The notes: generated by a model not told the origin, from the sequence alone. Counted from the first letter of the stretch, positions 25,152 through 37,192 are shown. The stretch: 64,000 nucleotides of DNA from Nageia nagi (GCA_050084985.1 JBITNC010000001.1:170252001-170316000); one strand, 5' to 3'. Numbers and translations are program-made.

Positions 25152-25544
25152 AATTATTCTTTTAGAATCTTCATGAGTTGTAAAATTTTGCATTCTTTCA
25201 TCATAAATCCATTCTCTTTTCATTTCTTTTCTTTAGACTATCAAGAGTCATTATTTTTAGTAAATAAAGTCACCTAAGATTTTTGTCACTCTTTAGTACC
25301 TAGGAATTATATAAATAAGGTTACTCGAGAGTTATGTCAATGAGACTTGTATCAATTTTGTATTTTTTTATTCTTTAGTGACTAGGAGTTGAGAGTCCCC
25401 AAGAATCATGTCATCTTATCCAAGTATACTTAAGAAGTCATGTATATAAAAGTTCCTAGAGTCATATTTATTGCCTTAGAGTCTTTAGGAATTATTGGCA
25501 CAAATGTCCAAAACTTGTACATATATAGAGTTCCATTTTTGAAG

Positions 25545-26040
25545 AATATCAACAGTGCTTGAGAATTTTGAAGGATGATGTCATAGTTTTTGATCAAAAT
25601 CAATGGGTCCTAGAGCAAGGAATGGTGGGTGAATAATTTAAAAGAATATTAGTAGAGCTCAATGATTTCAAAAGATGATGTCACATTTTTGTGAAAATCA
25701 ATGGGTCCCAAAGAAATCAAAATTTCAATAGAGCCCATTGATTCTAGGAGATGACATTATGATTTTTGGCTAAAATCAATGGATCTTAGTTGAATCAAAA
25801 TATAATAGTACCCAAGGATTTTGAGAGATGATGTCATGATTTTTGGCTAAAATCAATAGGTCCCAGTTGAATCAAAATATAAATAGTACCTAAGGATTTT
25901 GAGAGATGATGTCATAATTTATGACTAGAATCAATGGGTCCTAGTTAAATCAGAATATCAACAATGCTCAATGATTTTGAAGTATGATATCATAAATTTT
26001 GGTAAAAATAAGTGGGTCCCAAAATAACTAGATCATCAAC
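25545..26040 (+). repeat. About 77-bp tandem repeat inside LTR A
   Basis: Six to seven degenerate units, with anchors (GATGATGTCA-like) at 25574, 25674, 25748, 25825, 25903 and about 25980. Each holds TGATGTCAT or a variant and a TCAATGGGTCCC-like stretch. The matching arrays lie at 28310-28810 (LTR B) and 40960-41460 (LTR C), minus strand. Confidence 0.8.
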
Positions 26041-26345
26041 AAAGCCTGAAAGAAAAACATGGATCCCACCAAGTAAGTGGAAGAGTAATGCATGAGAAAG
26101 AACACCTGAGTCCATTTCATTTTAAGTGTTTAACCCCTGGGACCCTATTAATGTGTCAACACCAACTCATTTCCACATAATAGTGGTAATTATTCTTGAT
26201 CCAAGAAAACATAATGTCTACCAACCATCATTATTTTGATTACTAACATCCATAGTACAGATCATAAAGATTGCAAAGAAGCAAATAGTGACTAATAAAG
26301 CATACAACAAAATCATACCAATTAGTGTGAAATCAAATAGTTACT

Positions 26346-26425
26346 CAATCAGCTATAATGATACCCTTAATCAGCTATAGTGCTACCTTCAATCAGTAAT
26401 AGTATTATATTCAATCAACTACAGG
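26346..26425 (+). repeat. About 24-bp tandem repeat inside LTR A
   Basis: Four variants of AATCAGCTATAGTGCTACCT in a row. Also in LTR B (about 27930-28015) and LTR C (about 40590-40665). Confidence 0.75.
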
Positions 26426-26652
26426 GTCAAGGAAGGAGCAATCAATGACATGTTTGAAAGATTACGGCTCTATGGACATGGCTGACTAGAAGTTACAAAT
26501 CTCTAAATAGTTTATGTTTATTAGTACTAATTCATAATAAAATCTAGCACAATTGAAGCATTTATATAAATAGTGCTATTGTAGTTATTTCATTCAATGC
26601 TAGTAGTAATGTACATTAATGAGACCCAAACACCCAAAGGAGGGGGAAGTTG

Positions 26653-26661
26653 TATAAATAG
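26653..26661 (+). promoter_or_regulatory. TATA box in LTR A
   Basis: TATAAATAG within GGAAGTTGTATAAATAGCTA; the same site is at 27691-27699 (LTR B) and 40344-40352 (LTR C) on the minus strand. Confidence 0.6.
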
Positions 26662-27164
26662 CTAGTTTTTAGAAATTAAAAAGGTTAAACATTTTAGCAA
26701 ATTTTCCCTAATTTGTAAAAGTAATTCACATATGATAATGCAAATAGAAAATGCTTTGCTCTCTTGCAATAAAGTAGCTATTATTGCTTTTGTAAATGTT
26801 ATGTGCAGAATATTTTCTTCAAATTATGGTTGTGTATTATGATTACGAGACCCTAAGTATGAAATAGTATACTATTCTTAATCTTGGCTATGGATTGCTA
26901 CCTATGTTGTAATACTTAGGTTATGAATTTTCTATTTTAGTTATTTATTTGCTTATCTCTTTCCTGTAACTCTTCATCTTTTTATTCCTTTCCTATTACT
27001 TTTGACCTTAAATATAAAATAGAAACTAACCTATAAATTGAATATTAAGCAGAAGATCAACATGAGTGCATCCCCACCACCTTCTACTCTTTCAAGGAAC
27101 CTACCATTATATGAAGTGAAGAACATGAATAGACCAAAACCTTGAGGTTATGCTATACTGATCA

Positions 27165-27189
27165 ATAGTATCTAGTTCCATTTTTTTGT
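27165..27189. other. 25-base spacer between head-to-head LTRs
   Basis: Begins ATAGTATCTAGTTCCATTTT, which matches the sequence that follows LTR C on the internal side when read in element sense (ATAGTAGCCAGTTCTATTTT). It is therefore a leftover of element leader attached to LTR A, not genomic flank. Confidence 0.75.
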
Positions 27190-27690
27190 TGATTGGTATA
27201 GCATAACCTCAAGGCTTTGGTCTAGTCATGTTCTCCACTTTCTATAATAGTAGGTTCCTTGAAAGAGTATAAGGTGGTGGGGATGCACTCGTGTTGGTGT
27301 CCTACTCAAAATCTAGTTTATAGGCTAGTTCTTATCTATATTTAAGGTCAAAAGTAATAGAATAGGAATAAAAAGATGAAGAGTTATAAGAAAGAGAGAA
27401 GTAAATAAATAACTAAAATAGAAAATTCACAACCTAAGCATTGCAACATAGGTATCAATCCATAGCCAAGACTAAGAATAGTAGAATATCTTGCACTTAA
27501 GGTCTCATAATCATAATACATAGCCATAATTTGAAGAAAAAATTCCACACATAACATTCACAAAAGCAATAACAACCAATTTGTTGTAAGAGGGCAAAGC
27601 ATTATTTATTTGCATTATCATATGTGAATTACTTTTACAAATTAGGGCAAATTTTTTAAAATCTTTGACCTTATTTATTTTTAAAAATAG

Positions 27691-27699
27691 CTATTTATA
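27691..27699 (-). promoter_or_regulatory. TATA box in LTR B
   Basis: CTATTTATA on the plus strand (TATAAATAG in element sense), matching LTRs A and C. Confidence 0.55.
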
Positions 27700-28309
27700 C
27701 AACTTCCCCCTTCTTTCGATGGTTGGGTCTCATTAATGTACATTACTACTAGCATTGAATGAAATAACTACAACAACACTATTTACATAAATGCTACAAT
27801 TATGCTAGATTATACAATGAACAAGCACTAATCAACATGAACTATTTGGAGATTTGTAACTTCTAGTTAGCCATGTCCATAAAGCTGTAATCTTTCTGAT
27901 ATGTCATTAATTGCTCCTTCCTCAGCTCTATAGTTGATTGAATATAACAGTATTACTGATTGAAGGTAGCATTATAGCTAATTAAGGGTAGCACTGTAGC
28001 TGATTGAGTAGCTATTTGATTGCACACTAATTGGTACAATTTTATTGTATGCTTTATCAATTGCTATCTATTTCTCTATAATCTTTATGATCTCTACTAT
28101 GGATGTTAGTAATCAGAGTAATGATGGTTGGTAGATATTATGTTCACTTGGATAAAGAATAATTACCATTATTATATCGAAATGAGTTGGTGTCAACACA
28201 TTAATAGGGCCTCGAGGGTCAAACACTTAAAATGAAGTGGACCCAAGTTTTCTTTCTTATGCATTACTCTTCCACTTACTTGGCAGGCTCCATGTTCTTC
28301 CTTCAAGAT

Positions 28310-28810
28310 CTATTGATGATCTAGTTCTTTCAAGACCCACTTATTTTTACCAAAATTTGTGACATCATCTTTCAAAATTATTGGGCTTTTTTGATATTCT
28401 AATTTGATTGAGACCCATTGATTCTAGCTAAAAATTATGACATCATCTCTCAAAATCCCTAGAAACTATATATACTTTGATTCAATTAAGACCTCCTAAT
28501 TTTAGACAAAAATCATGACATCATCTCTCAAAATCCTTAGGTATTGTTTATATTTTTATTCAATTGACACCCATTTATTTTAGCTAAAAATCATGATGTC
28601 ATCTCCCAAAATCAGCAGGCTCTATCAAAATTCTAATTTCTCTAAGACCCGTTGATTTTCATAAAAAAATGTGATGTCACTTTTTGAAGTCATCAGGCTC
28701 TACTAATGTTCTTCAAAAGTCTTCACTTTCCATTCCTTGCTTTGGGACCCATTGATTTTGATCAAAAACTATGATGTCATCCTTCAAAATCCTTGGGCAC
28801 TATTGATATT
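28310..28810 (-). repeat. About 77-bp tandem repeat inside LTR B
   Basis: Minus-strand counterpart of 25545-26040, with recurring TGACATCA or TGATGTCA and a GGGACCCATTGATTTT-like stretch. Confidence 0.75.
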
Positions 28811-29310
28811 CTTCAAAAATGGAACTCTGAATATGTACAAGTTTTGAACATTTATGCCAATAATTCCTAAATACTCTAAGGTAATAAATATGACTCTAGG
28901 AACTTTTACATACATGAATTCTTAAGTATAATTGGATAAGATGACACAATTCCTAGGGACTCTCAACTCTTGATCACTAAAGAATAAAAGAATACAAAAT
29001 TGGCATAAGTCTCATTGACATAACTCCTAAGTAACCTTATTTATATAATTCTTGAGTACTAAAGAATGATAAAACTCTTAGGTAACTTTATGTACTAAAA
29101 AAAATGACTCTTGATAATCTAAGGAAAATAAATGAAAAGAGGAGGAATTTATGATTAAAGAATACTCAATTTTACAACTCATGAAGATTCTAAAAGAATA
29201 ATGTTCCCTCAAGGTACTCTTATATACACAACTCCTAGGTAATGAAGAATGAAATAATAAAGAATGAAAAATATAATTACCCAAATTGAGTGTAATTCTA
29301 AAGGAATACA

Positions 29311-29904
29311 ATCTTTTGGTAGCTTTTAAGGGTCTCCACATGTTAAAGAAAAGAACTCATCAACTGCTACTTCCAATAGCTTGCCTAAAAGTGGATCTAG
29401 TTGCAATCTTAATTGCTACCATCATATCTAGAGGGAGGAATGCTTGCATCCTTTTATTTAGTTCACTCAATTCTTTATAATCAAGTTATGAGAGGATGAG
29501 TGATACCTTAATATTCTCAATATCTACTCTAAACCCTTTTAAGACACTATTTATCCTTCCAACATGTAAAAATTTTACAATGGCTTCCTAGGCCAACTCA
29601 TTTATTTGCTATAGATCTAAGATTTGTGTCTCAAAAAAAGATTGCTCCAAAACATGAATGGTATTGGCTATGCAATTAGTAGCACTACCCTATACATTCT
29701 ACTCTTCTCATATTTAAGGAGATTTTATTTCAACTAAAGAATTAAATAATTTGTTAACAAATCCCAACTCTATTGTGACCTAGTGTTTATTTATATCCAT
29801 GTTGAATGCTAAACTCTAGAGATCACAAATTTCTTAGATTCTTTTCTGATATGACTATTTTGGCTTGGAGGAGACTATGGTGAACTCCTTTTTAATCACT
29901 ATCC
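29311..29904 (-). other. Internal DNA between ORF-X and 3' LTR of Gypsy 2
   Basis: No clear reading frame. A purine tract before LTR B is not convincing (CTACCAAAAGAT in element sense). Confidence 0.45.
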
Positions 29905-32900
29905 TTAATCAGACTTGTATCTTTTCTAAAAGTTTTCTAGGTATATCTAGAGCTAGCTTATGAAGAGCACTTTGAGCATGAAATTCTTTAATGGCTTGTA
30001 TAGCTTCCTCTTTGAGTAGATGCAAGTGAGATAATGTTATCATTATATCACCAACTTGTTCTACCAAAGATATTCTAAAATTCTTCATTAACAATAATAG
30101 CTTTGTATTATCTTCTGATAGAACTTTATTTGCTATACTAACTATTTGCATCTCAACCTCAATCTATTTTATCTTCTTAGCATTCACAACTATAGCCTAA
30201 GCTTTCAGTTCTTCTATTACTTGGTTTGTAGTATCTAGCTCATCTTTTGATGTTGCCATGCTCTTATCAAATTTTTTTTTTACTTCTCAAGCTTTATAAT
30301 CAAATCTTTATTCTTATTCTTTAACCTAACTATTGTCTTATCCTTAAGGGAGCATTCCTTCTTATATTGATCAATCTTCTTATTCAATTTTCCTATTTTA
30401 GTCTCCATTAATTGAAGACTCTTTCTAGCTCCATTGAAGTGTTCACCAAAAACCTAAACTAATCAATAGCTAGTGCACTCTACATATTTACATTTATTAC
30501 AGCCATGGGAGTCAACTCTAGATGCCCTTCTTTGAAAGGCATCTAAGCAATTTTCATATCTCCCATCTCTGTTATTTTGCTCAAAATTCTTGAATGTTAC
30601 TTAGGGACCATAGGAGATTTATTTATAAAAGTTTCCCAATCAATGGGCTCTATAATTTATGTAGAAAAAATAGACTTTATTTCCTCTTATGAGGTAATAG
30701 GAATAAAAGAATGCATAGAAATTATTTCACGTACAATAGGTGTCTCAGCTTGCTAGGTTGGTTGGGATATCCAAGGAGGAGTGAATTGTTAGGCTTCTAG
30801 TTCAAGTTCAACCTCTTCCATTACCTTGCCTTGTTCCTCATGCTTATCCATTGGGCTAGAGTCCTTTTTCTTAAATTCATCATCATCATCATCTCTTAAC
30901 CCTCCTCCAAGTGCCATTATTGTTATCTTTCTAGCCTCAGGTACACTTTCCCTACCTTGTTGAATTTGGCTCTGTTCCTCTATCAAGGTTTCTTTTTGCC
31001 AATGTTCTTGGACTTGTCCTACACCACCAACATCTATATGTTATGGCTCTTTAAACTCTTCTAGATCAAAAATTTTTGCTTCTTGTATGACCACCTTTGG
31101 AACTTCTTCCTTTGCCTATAAAGGTGAAGGTACAATCATTTGTGATTATGACCTTGCTATAGTTGTCCAAGGCTTTTTAATGGGATTTTGCTCCTTCTCT
31201 AATGTCTACTATCTTTGAGAAAGAGTTTGAATTTTTCTTTTCTTCTTAGGAGATGGTTTTCAAGAAGAATTGGTGGTGTTTGAAGGATCTTCTTGTCCCT
31301 CCTTTGGGACTTGAACCATGCCATATATTTGCTCTACTTGCACTATCTTCTCCTTTACAATAGGTTTACTATTAAAATGAGGAGAAAGAGGCTATTCCAA
31401 CTCTAAAAAAGGATCTTTAGAATAATCTACCTTCCAATATTTATCGTATTTAAATTTTTCAAACAATTCACCTTCAATATGGTGAATTTTTATGGTGTAT
31501 TCAGATTTGAATCTTGTAAAATAATAAATTTTATTGGCATCCCACCCAATATATGCTGATTGGGTGAGGACCTCTGGGTTGAGGATAAAATCTTACCTCT
31601 TATTCTCCCAATTCCTATACTTTCTTATTCCTTATAGAGCCATCCAAGCTTTATTTAGAAGTACAAATTCCAAATCTAGCTATAATTCTACCTCCTACAT
31701 CATTTTATTTACAAAATACTCAATATGGAGCCTAGTTTCATGGATGAATGCTAGACATTTCTTGCTAGTCTTTATTAACTGAGTTATTTCCCCTAATGGG
31801 TCATACATCCATGCAATTTTTATTTTATTTAATTTGAAATTTTGTACAATAAACTAGGTAATACTATTTATACATCCTATTTCTAACGGAGTGAAATTTC
31901 TAGTAGATGCTGGTATATTTACAATAAATTTTAAATTGCCTCCAACCCCATAATTACTCTCAATAGCACAAATCTACCTACCCATTTCTATTAAATATAA
32001 TTGGAGAGTAACATAATTGGAAAAAAGAAGGGTTTTTCAAAATACCCATACCTTATTATTATGATGCAATCTTTTAAGAAGTACTAATCATTGATTTTAT
32101 TTCTACCTTGTAGCTCTCTTATTATGCTCTTATGCAAGCTACTGGCAAGTTTTCCAATCAAAATTTTCATTGTGGTTGCATATAATTTGTCCACAAACTC
32201 ATAGTAGGATCCATGAAACTTGGTAAAAACTAGCACCATCAGGTCAATTAGCACCATTGTAATACTGGAACTAGTTGGCTCAATTGGGAGCCTTGCCTTT
32301 ATTAGTTTGTCCAAATTTTGATAGATAAAAAGCCACCAGAGATAGGAAGAATGTTTGAAATCTAATTTTTCTATTTTGAATAAACATCTCTTAATTTCTT
32401 CAATTATGAAAGCTAAGAAATCATAGCATACATGGGCTTCTAAGATTTTATAGGCCATGTGCACCATGGCTTCATCTTCTTCTATCTGGGTCTTCTTTCC
32501 TAGAATGACTATGAGTGCCTACAACACTTCTCTATCTTTTTTTCTTTCAAAAAGAGCTATTTGGTAGCTTGATAAGAGTTTTTCTTTTCTTCTATCCTGA
32601 TATGTCCCACTAATCTAGCTCAGTAACTCATCTTGATTGATGTAAAAATCATGCTTTTCCTTTTTCAAATGAATTTATTTTTTGACATGAAATATCTAGT
32701 CTATTGGAATAATAAATGCTTGGTCAATGGAGTCAGAAGAGTAATCTAACATGGCTTCAAATACTAGCTCAAAAGCTTCTCCTTCTTTAGTGCTTTTAAA
32801 CATACCAATTTGGTACCCCTTTTGATGATGCTTGTGTGCTAGGGAGTACAAGAGCTTAGGGTAGGTGAAGGATTCATAAGGTACATAATATGTCAAACCC

Positions 32901-33142
32901 TAATTAATGATAACATCTCTTTTAGAATGAGCAAAATATTTTTCTTTTTTACTCACTTTGGATGTATTACGCTTCAATAGAACACAACTAGGGTCAACTC
33001 TCCATGTATCCATGTGATTGATTACTCCCATCTCAGTCCAATTCACTCCTAGTGCATTCTCAATATATTCTTATTATAGAGAGAGTAGGTTAGTGTCAAT
33101 TTATTCCATTTTTATTATATAGGATGATTGAGAGGTTTCCAT
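29905..33142 (-). pseudogene. ORF-X of Gypsy 2 (3' gene of unknown function)
   Basis: Family not recognised. The likely ATG is at 33142 (METSQSSYII). It is about 3.2 kb, close to 1,080 codons, broken by numerous stops and shifts. N-terminal part: WRVDPSCVLLKRN, TYYVPYESFTYPKLL (32896-32850). Next a 127-codon open segment (32467-32084) with SYLWWLFIYQNLDKL and many hydrophobic helices. The middle part (about 31660-31400) has KAWMAL, FILNPEVLT and IHHIEGELFEKFKY. A low-complexity acidic segment follows (LRDDDDDEFKKKD, 30986-30789). The C-terminal part (30151-29909) is helical and coiled-coil-like and ends LLEKIQV. It follows integrase on the same strand, the place where some plant Gypsy elements carry an envelope-like or accessory gene. 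No signal peptide or clear membrane anchor was seen, so an envelope role is not supported. Confidence 0.6.
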
Positions 33143-33949
33143 GATATTATCACCTTTTCTTAAACCTTTGGTAATCATTAAAAATTAGTCTATGCAATGC
33201 AAGGTCCTATAATTTCTCTCTTTCTCAATGCAACTTAGCTTTAAAATCTCTCAGCTTGAATTCTCTAAAAACTTGAGTGCTCAAAATTATTTAAGTGTTA
33301 CACTATAGAGTATGGGAGGAGTTTTATTCATCCAAGGTTGACAAGATTTCCTTTAATGGTAATTACTTATTAAGGATCTTGAGACCCATGCACTGTATGG
33401 ATTAAGCTGGCATAGGTTGGATTAATAAATTCAAAGCACACCAAACTTCATATGTTGTACTTGTATGGAGGTTCTTGAAATTTAAGGAAATCTTTCCTTA
33501 AATGCTATTTAATTCAATGATAACTGGGTAATGTGTTAGCAGTAACTCTTAATTAAGCTAAATTAAAGTTGACAGTTAAGCAATATGCCAACATTAACTT
33601 CTAATAAATTTGATCATTAAAGACTATTAACTCTTCTTGAAAATTATGCAAACATTTTTTTTAAATAAATATTTACAAATTTATAGCAATAAATATTTAC
33701 AATATTTACATTATATAATATCTTACGAGGAATACAAATTAACCTTATTACTTGTAGTATTTTAAATAGATCCCATTGATGGGAATAGGCAATTCCTAGG
33801 TAATGATGTAAGGCCCACTCCAAAGAGAGTCAAATTTTTGGTGTCTTTCAAGTTTTGTTCTTTCTTCATCCCATTTGGGAATAATATCCCCTGATTCAAA
33901 CTTTACCTGGAAAGACTTTTTTTATCAAACCATCTCTTAACGATGTGTT
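33143..33949 (-). other. Spacer between Gypsy 2 integrase and ORF-X
   Basis: About 800 AT-rich bases without a clear frame. May hold the decayed C-terminal end of integrase at its upper edge (near 33830-33949). Confidence 0.45.
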
Positions 33950-34950
33950 GGTGATGTTGGAATGAATCATATGCTTTATTCTAAGCTTCTTCCAATTGTA
34001 GAAGCTAATAATATCTAGATTATAGTAGCTCAAAGTCATGGTCTTTCATTTCTTGCAAGATTTTTAAAGCTAGTAACTCCATGTGTGTTGGTAAGATTGG
34101 TCTTTTTCCATATACTAATGCATATGAGGATGTCTTAATTATTAATTTTATACTAATTCTATTAACCCATAATGCATAGTCCAATTGCATATGCCACTAT
34201 CTAGGATTCCCTTCAATTATTCTTTTGATGATCTAGGTCAACTTTTTGTTAGTTGATTTAGCTAACCTATTACCTTGTGGATAATAGTTTGAAGAGAATA
34301 ACTAGTAGATTCCATATTGAGCTACAAAGCTTGATGGATTATCTCTAGTAAATGTTGGACAATTATTTGATACTATAGTTTGTGGGATTCTAAAGTAGGT
34401 GATTATTCTTTTAATCATTTTCATTACCACTTCTTGATCTACATTTTTGCATGGTTAAGCCTCTAACCATATAGTTGAATAATCTATTGTAGTTAAAATA
34501 AATTTATGGCCTACTAAGGAATTAGGGTTTACGACACCAATAAAGTCCATACCCCACTATTGAAAGGGCTCTTTGACCACCATAGGTCTAAGAGGCATGG
34601 CATCTTGTCTTCTCTTTCCCACAAACCTATTACACTTATCACATTTCCATGAAATCTTAAATGAATCTTGAAATAAAGTGTGCCAATAATATCCTACTTA
34701 TAACACCTTTGCTACTGTAGTAGGTCCACTATAATGCCTACAAGAGAATCTATAATGAAATTCATATAATATCCTTTAGGATTCATCTTTAGTCACACAT
34801 CTGAGAAGGGTTTGATCAAAAAACTTTCTATACAAATGATCATCTATCACAACAAATTTAAGGTCACGTAACCTGAACCTCCTTTTTTGGAATCTATTTA
34901 GAGCTTTAAGGCACTTACCCATTTGAAAATAAATAATAATTTACTTAATC
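33950..34950 (-). pseudogene. pol: Gypsy 2 integrase remnant
   Basis: Minus-strand translation gives the zinc-binding end ISWKCDKCNRFVGKR (about 34670-34620), then WGMDFIGVVN (first catalytic Asp kept, about 34560-34530). The second catalytic block reads IVSNNCPTFT where SDN is expected, and the third reads NRLAKSTNKK where AES is expected, so two of the three catalytic acidic residues are changed. Further on, YALVYGKRPILP and HMELLALKILQE mark the C-terminal region. Integrase would insert the DNA copy into the host chromosome; this one could not act. Confidence 0.88.
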
Positions 34951-34961
34951 CAATCACTTTC

Positions 34962-36330
34962 CTAATTAATTTGTTGCTCATCTTCCACTAGAGTAATCAT
35001 ATGTGAAGTTTCAATCATACATTCATAGACAACTCTACCTTTGATCAACTTGGTTGGCTTAATCTCTATATCATATTCCATTATCATAGTAATCCAACTA
35101 GCTCTTCCTTCACCTAGATCTCCTTGTATAATATAATTTCTTACATTTGGATGAATAGTATATACAAGGATTCTATTGTGGGAGACATAATGCTTGAACT
35201 TTTTAAGTCCTTTCATAATGAAAAACACTTGATTTTTAATAAATGAGTACCTTTGCTGATGTTGATGCAATGTTTGACTATGAAAGGCAATTGGGTGTTC
35301 ATTATTGTCATCCTTCTATGCAAGAATTGTAGCAATGCTCCTATCCTCTCTATGTACATACATGATGAAATCTTTTGACATATTAGGGTTTTTAAGCACA
35401 AGAGATTTTATTATAGCCTATTTTATCTCTTTGAAGGCTACTTTTGCTTCACAAGACTAAGAAAATATAGCATCTTTCTTTAGCATTGAAGTGATTGGAG
35501 ACACAGTTCTAAAAAATTATTAATAAATTTCCTAGCAAAATTGATCTAACCAAGGAATGACTGTAAGGCCTTCTTGTTACAAGGGAGTGGCAATGCCACT
35601 ATAGCTTTTACTCTATTTGTATCAATTGCTATCCCCTCTTTCGAGATAATGTGGCCAACTAGCTTTCCTTGGTTGACCATAAAAATTAACTTTTTTAGGT
35701 TGATTGAAATGCCAAATTTCATGCATTTTTCAAAGACCAATTTCAAATGTTTTAGATGATCACTTCTACTTCTAGATAGATAGTGATATCATCTAGATAA
35801 TTCAATATGATCTTGTTTATTAGCTCACCAAATGCATGATCTATGGCTCTTTGAAAAGTAGCTCCTAGATTAGAAAGACTAAATGGTATCTTTTCAAAAG
35901 CAAATGTGCCCCATTTAGTTGTAAAAGCTATTTTGAACTAATCCTCATCCTTTACCCAAATCAAGTTAAATCTTAAGTAACCATCAATCATTGAAAAATA
36001 GCAAGCTCCCACTACTATATGCAAGATTTTCTCCATAGGTGGGAGAGGATAATTATCTTTTAGGGACACTATTCAAATTTCTAAAATTAACACCGAGTCT
36101 AATTTCTCTATTTTTCTTTCTTACAAGAACTAAATTTTCAACTCAAGAAGAATGCTTAATAGGATAAATGATTTTTGAATCAAGGAGTTTGATTAACTCC
36201 TATTTCATAGCTTCTTCTATTTTTGGATTTACAGGTCTCTACTTTTACCTATATGGGTTAGCATCTAGCTTAAGTTTGAATATGTGTTGGATGATATTTT
36301 TGTCATATGTCTTAAGATCATCATAATTCC
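34962..36330 (-). pseudogene. pol: Gypsy 2 reverse transcriptase and RNase H remnant
   Basis: RT starts near 36330 (IIQHIFKLKLDANPYR, then NPKIEEAMK). It includes NYPLPPMEKILHIVVGACYF, TTKWGTFAFEKIPF and the catalytic YLDD at 35799-35788, which is intact. KLVGHIISKEGIAIDTNRV (about 35660-35600) and ALQSFLG close the RT domain. The Gypsy-type RNase H follows: FHSQTLHQHQQRYSF (about 35290-35245), FKHYVSHNRILVYT and EGRASWITMIMEYDIEI (35115-35065). Stops occur at positions usually held by Trp or Gln. The wording fits the Tat/Ogre lineage. Confidence 0.9.
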
Positions 36331-36744
36331 AAGAAATCAAATGGAAAAACTCATGATAAATCTAATACATAGCAATCTTTTCTTCACCAAAACATTTTGA
36401 ACCAACTTTTATGAATTTACCAAGCTCTACCTCTAGTTAAACATAATTCTCCTTCAAGATGATCGAAGACTTGGCCTTTAGGACATCTTCTAAATCAAAT
36501 AGTCTTTCAAAAGAGGGCAATCCTTTTGGTATTACATTATTTCTAAGCTAAATGATGTCTGATTCTTAGAAATAATCAAGCATTTCCTAATTACCAAAAG
36601 TGTGAGCCACTACTTCATCTATAAGGAAATTAATAATATGCTCATTAGATTTAAATACCTACCAGAAGTTTACAACATTGGGTACTAAAGGCCTACACTA
36701 AGCTTTAACTCCAAGAGCTCCTCTTTTATGATAAGCAAGGTTAT

Positions 36745-37192
36745 AATGTGCTCCTCTTCTAGCAAGTGCATCAACTACTTAGTTGTTCTTTTGGGGAATA
36801 AATACCAAATTGATATCCCAAAATGCTTTTAATAAGTCCCACACTCTATTCTTGTAGTTCTTCAAATAATAGTGCTTTGCATTAATCTAATTTCTAACTT
36901 GCTTAATGACCAATTTACAATCATCATGAACAATTAGGCATCTAATACCTAAATTTATTACTTTAGATAACCCTAAATAAAGGGCTTCATATTTAGTAGA
37001 ATTATTTGTATTGGTCCATGTAAATCGAAAGGAGAATCTTTTGGTAGCCCCTTTGAGAGATTTGAGGATAACTCTAGCTCCACATCCATTTCTGCATTGA
37101 GAAACATCAAAATACATCATCCATACCTCATGTTCTTTATCAATAGTAACTAAAACTAGTTGAACTTTTTCATATAGATAATAATTACCCAT
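36745..37192 (-). pseudogene. Archaeal-type RNase H domain of Gypsy 2, placed before RT
   Basis: Minus-strand translation has WMMYFDVSQCRNGCGARV (first catalytic Asp), FTWTNTNNSTKYEALYLGL (catalytic Glu in the YEAL block), LIVHDDCKLVIKQV (Asp block) and, near 36760, VVDALARRGAHY (last Asp block). These are the four blocks of the second RNase H known from Tat-group plant elements. In the commonly described Tat order this domain follows RT-RNase H; here it lies between protease and RT. It is open for 101 codons (37192-36887), then stops. Confidence 0.82.

Larger units (their letters stand above)
25152..27164 (+). repeat. Gypsy 2 family LTR in opposite orientation (LTR A, 5'-truncated)
   Basis: Aligns, reverse complemented, with LTR B (27190-29310) and LTR C (39842-41959), but lacks roughly the first 107 bases of the LTR, joining Copia 2 sequence at about 25151. 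It ends ...GCTATACTGATCA at 27164, then 24 bases resembling the start of the Gypsy 2 leader. LTR B follows at once in the opposite sense. Contains the same TATA box and internal repeats as B and C. Confidence 0.88.
27190..29310 (-). repeat. LTR B, 3' LTR of Gypsy 2
   Basis: In element sense starts TGTATTCCTTTAGAATTACA and ends ...GCTATACCAATCA. Partner of LTR C; inverted partner of LTR A. The 87-codon minus-strand frame at 29078-29341 lies mostly within it, is also partly open in LTR C, and is not considered a gene. Confidence 0.9.

Noticed and set aside
24820-25270. Apparent in-frame continuation of Copia 2 protease into Gypsy 2 LTR A
   Set aside because: The frame passes a junction between two elements; the downstream part is LTR sequence read by chance.
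29078-29341. 87-codon minus-strand frame, partly repeated at 41784-41975
   Set aside because: It lies mostly inside LTRs B and C and is alike in both only because the LTRs are copies. No protein motif.
29905-33142. Envelope protein assignment for ORF-X
   Set aside because: The position fits, but no signal peptide, cleavage site or transmembrane anchor is visible; the C-terminal part is coiled-coil-like.
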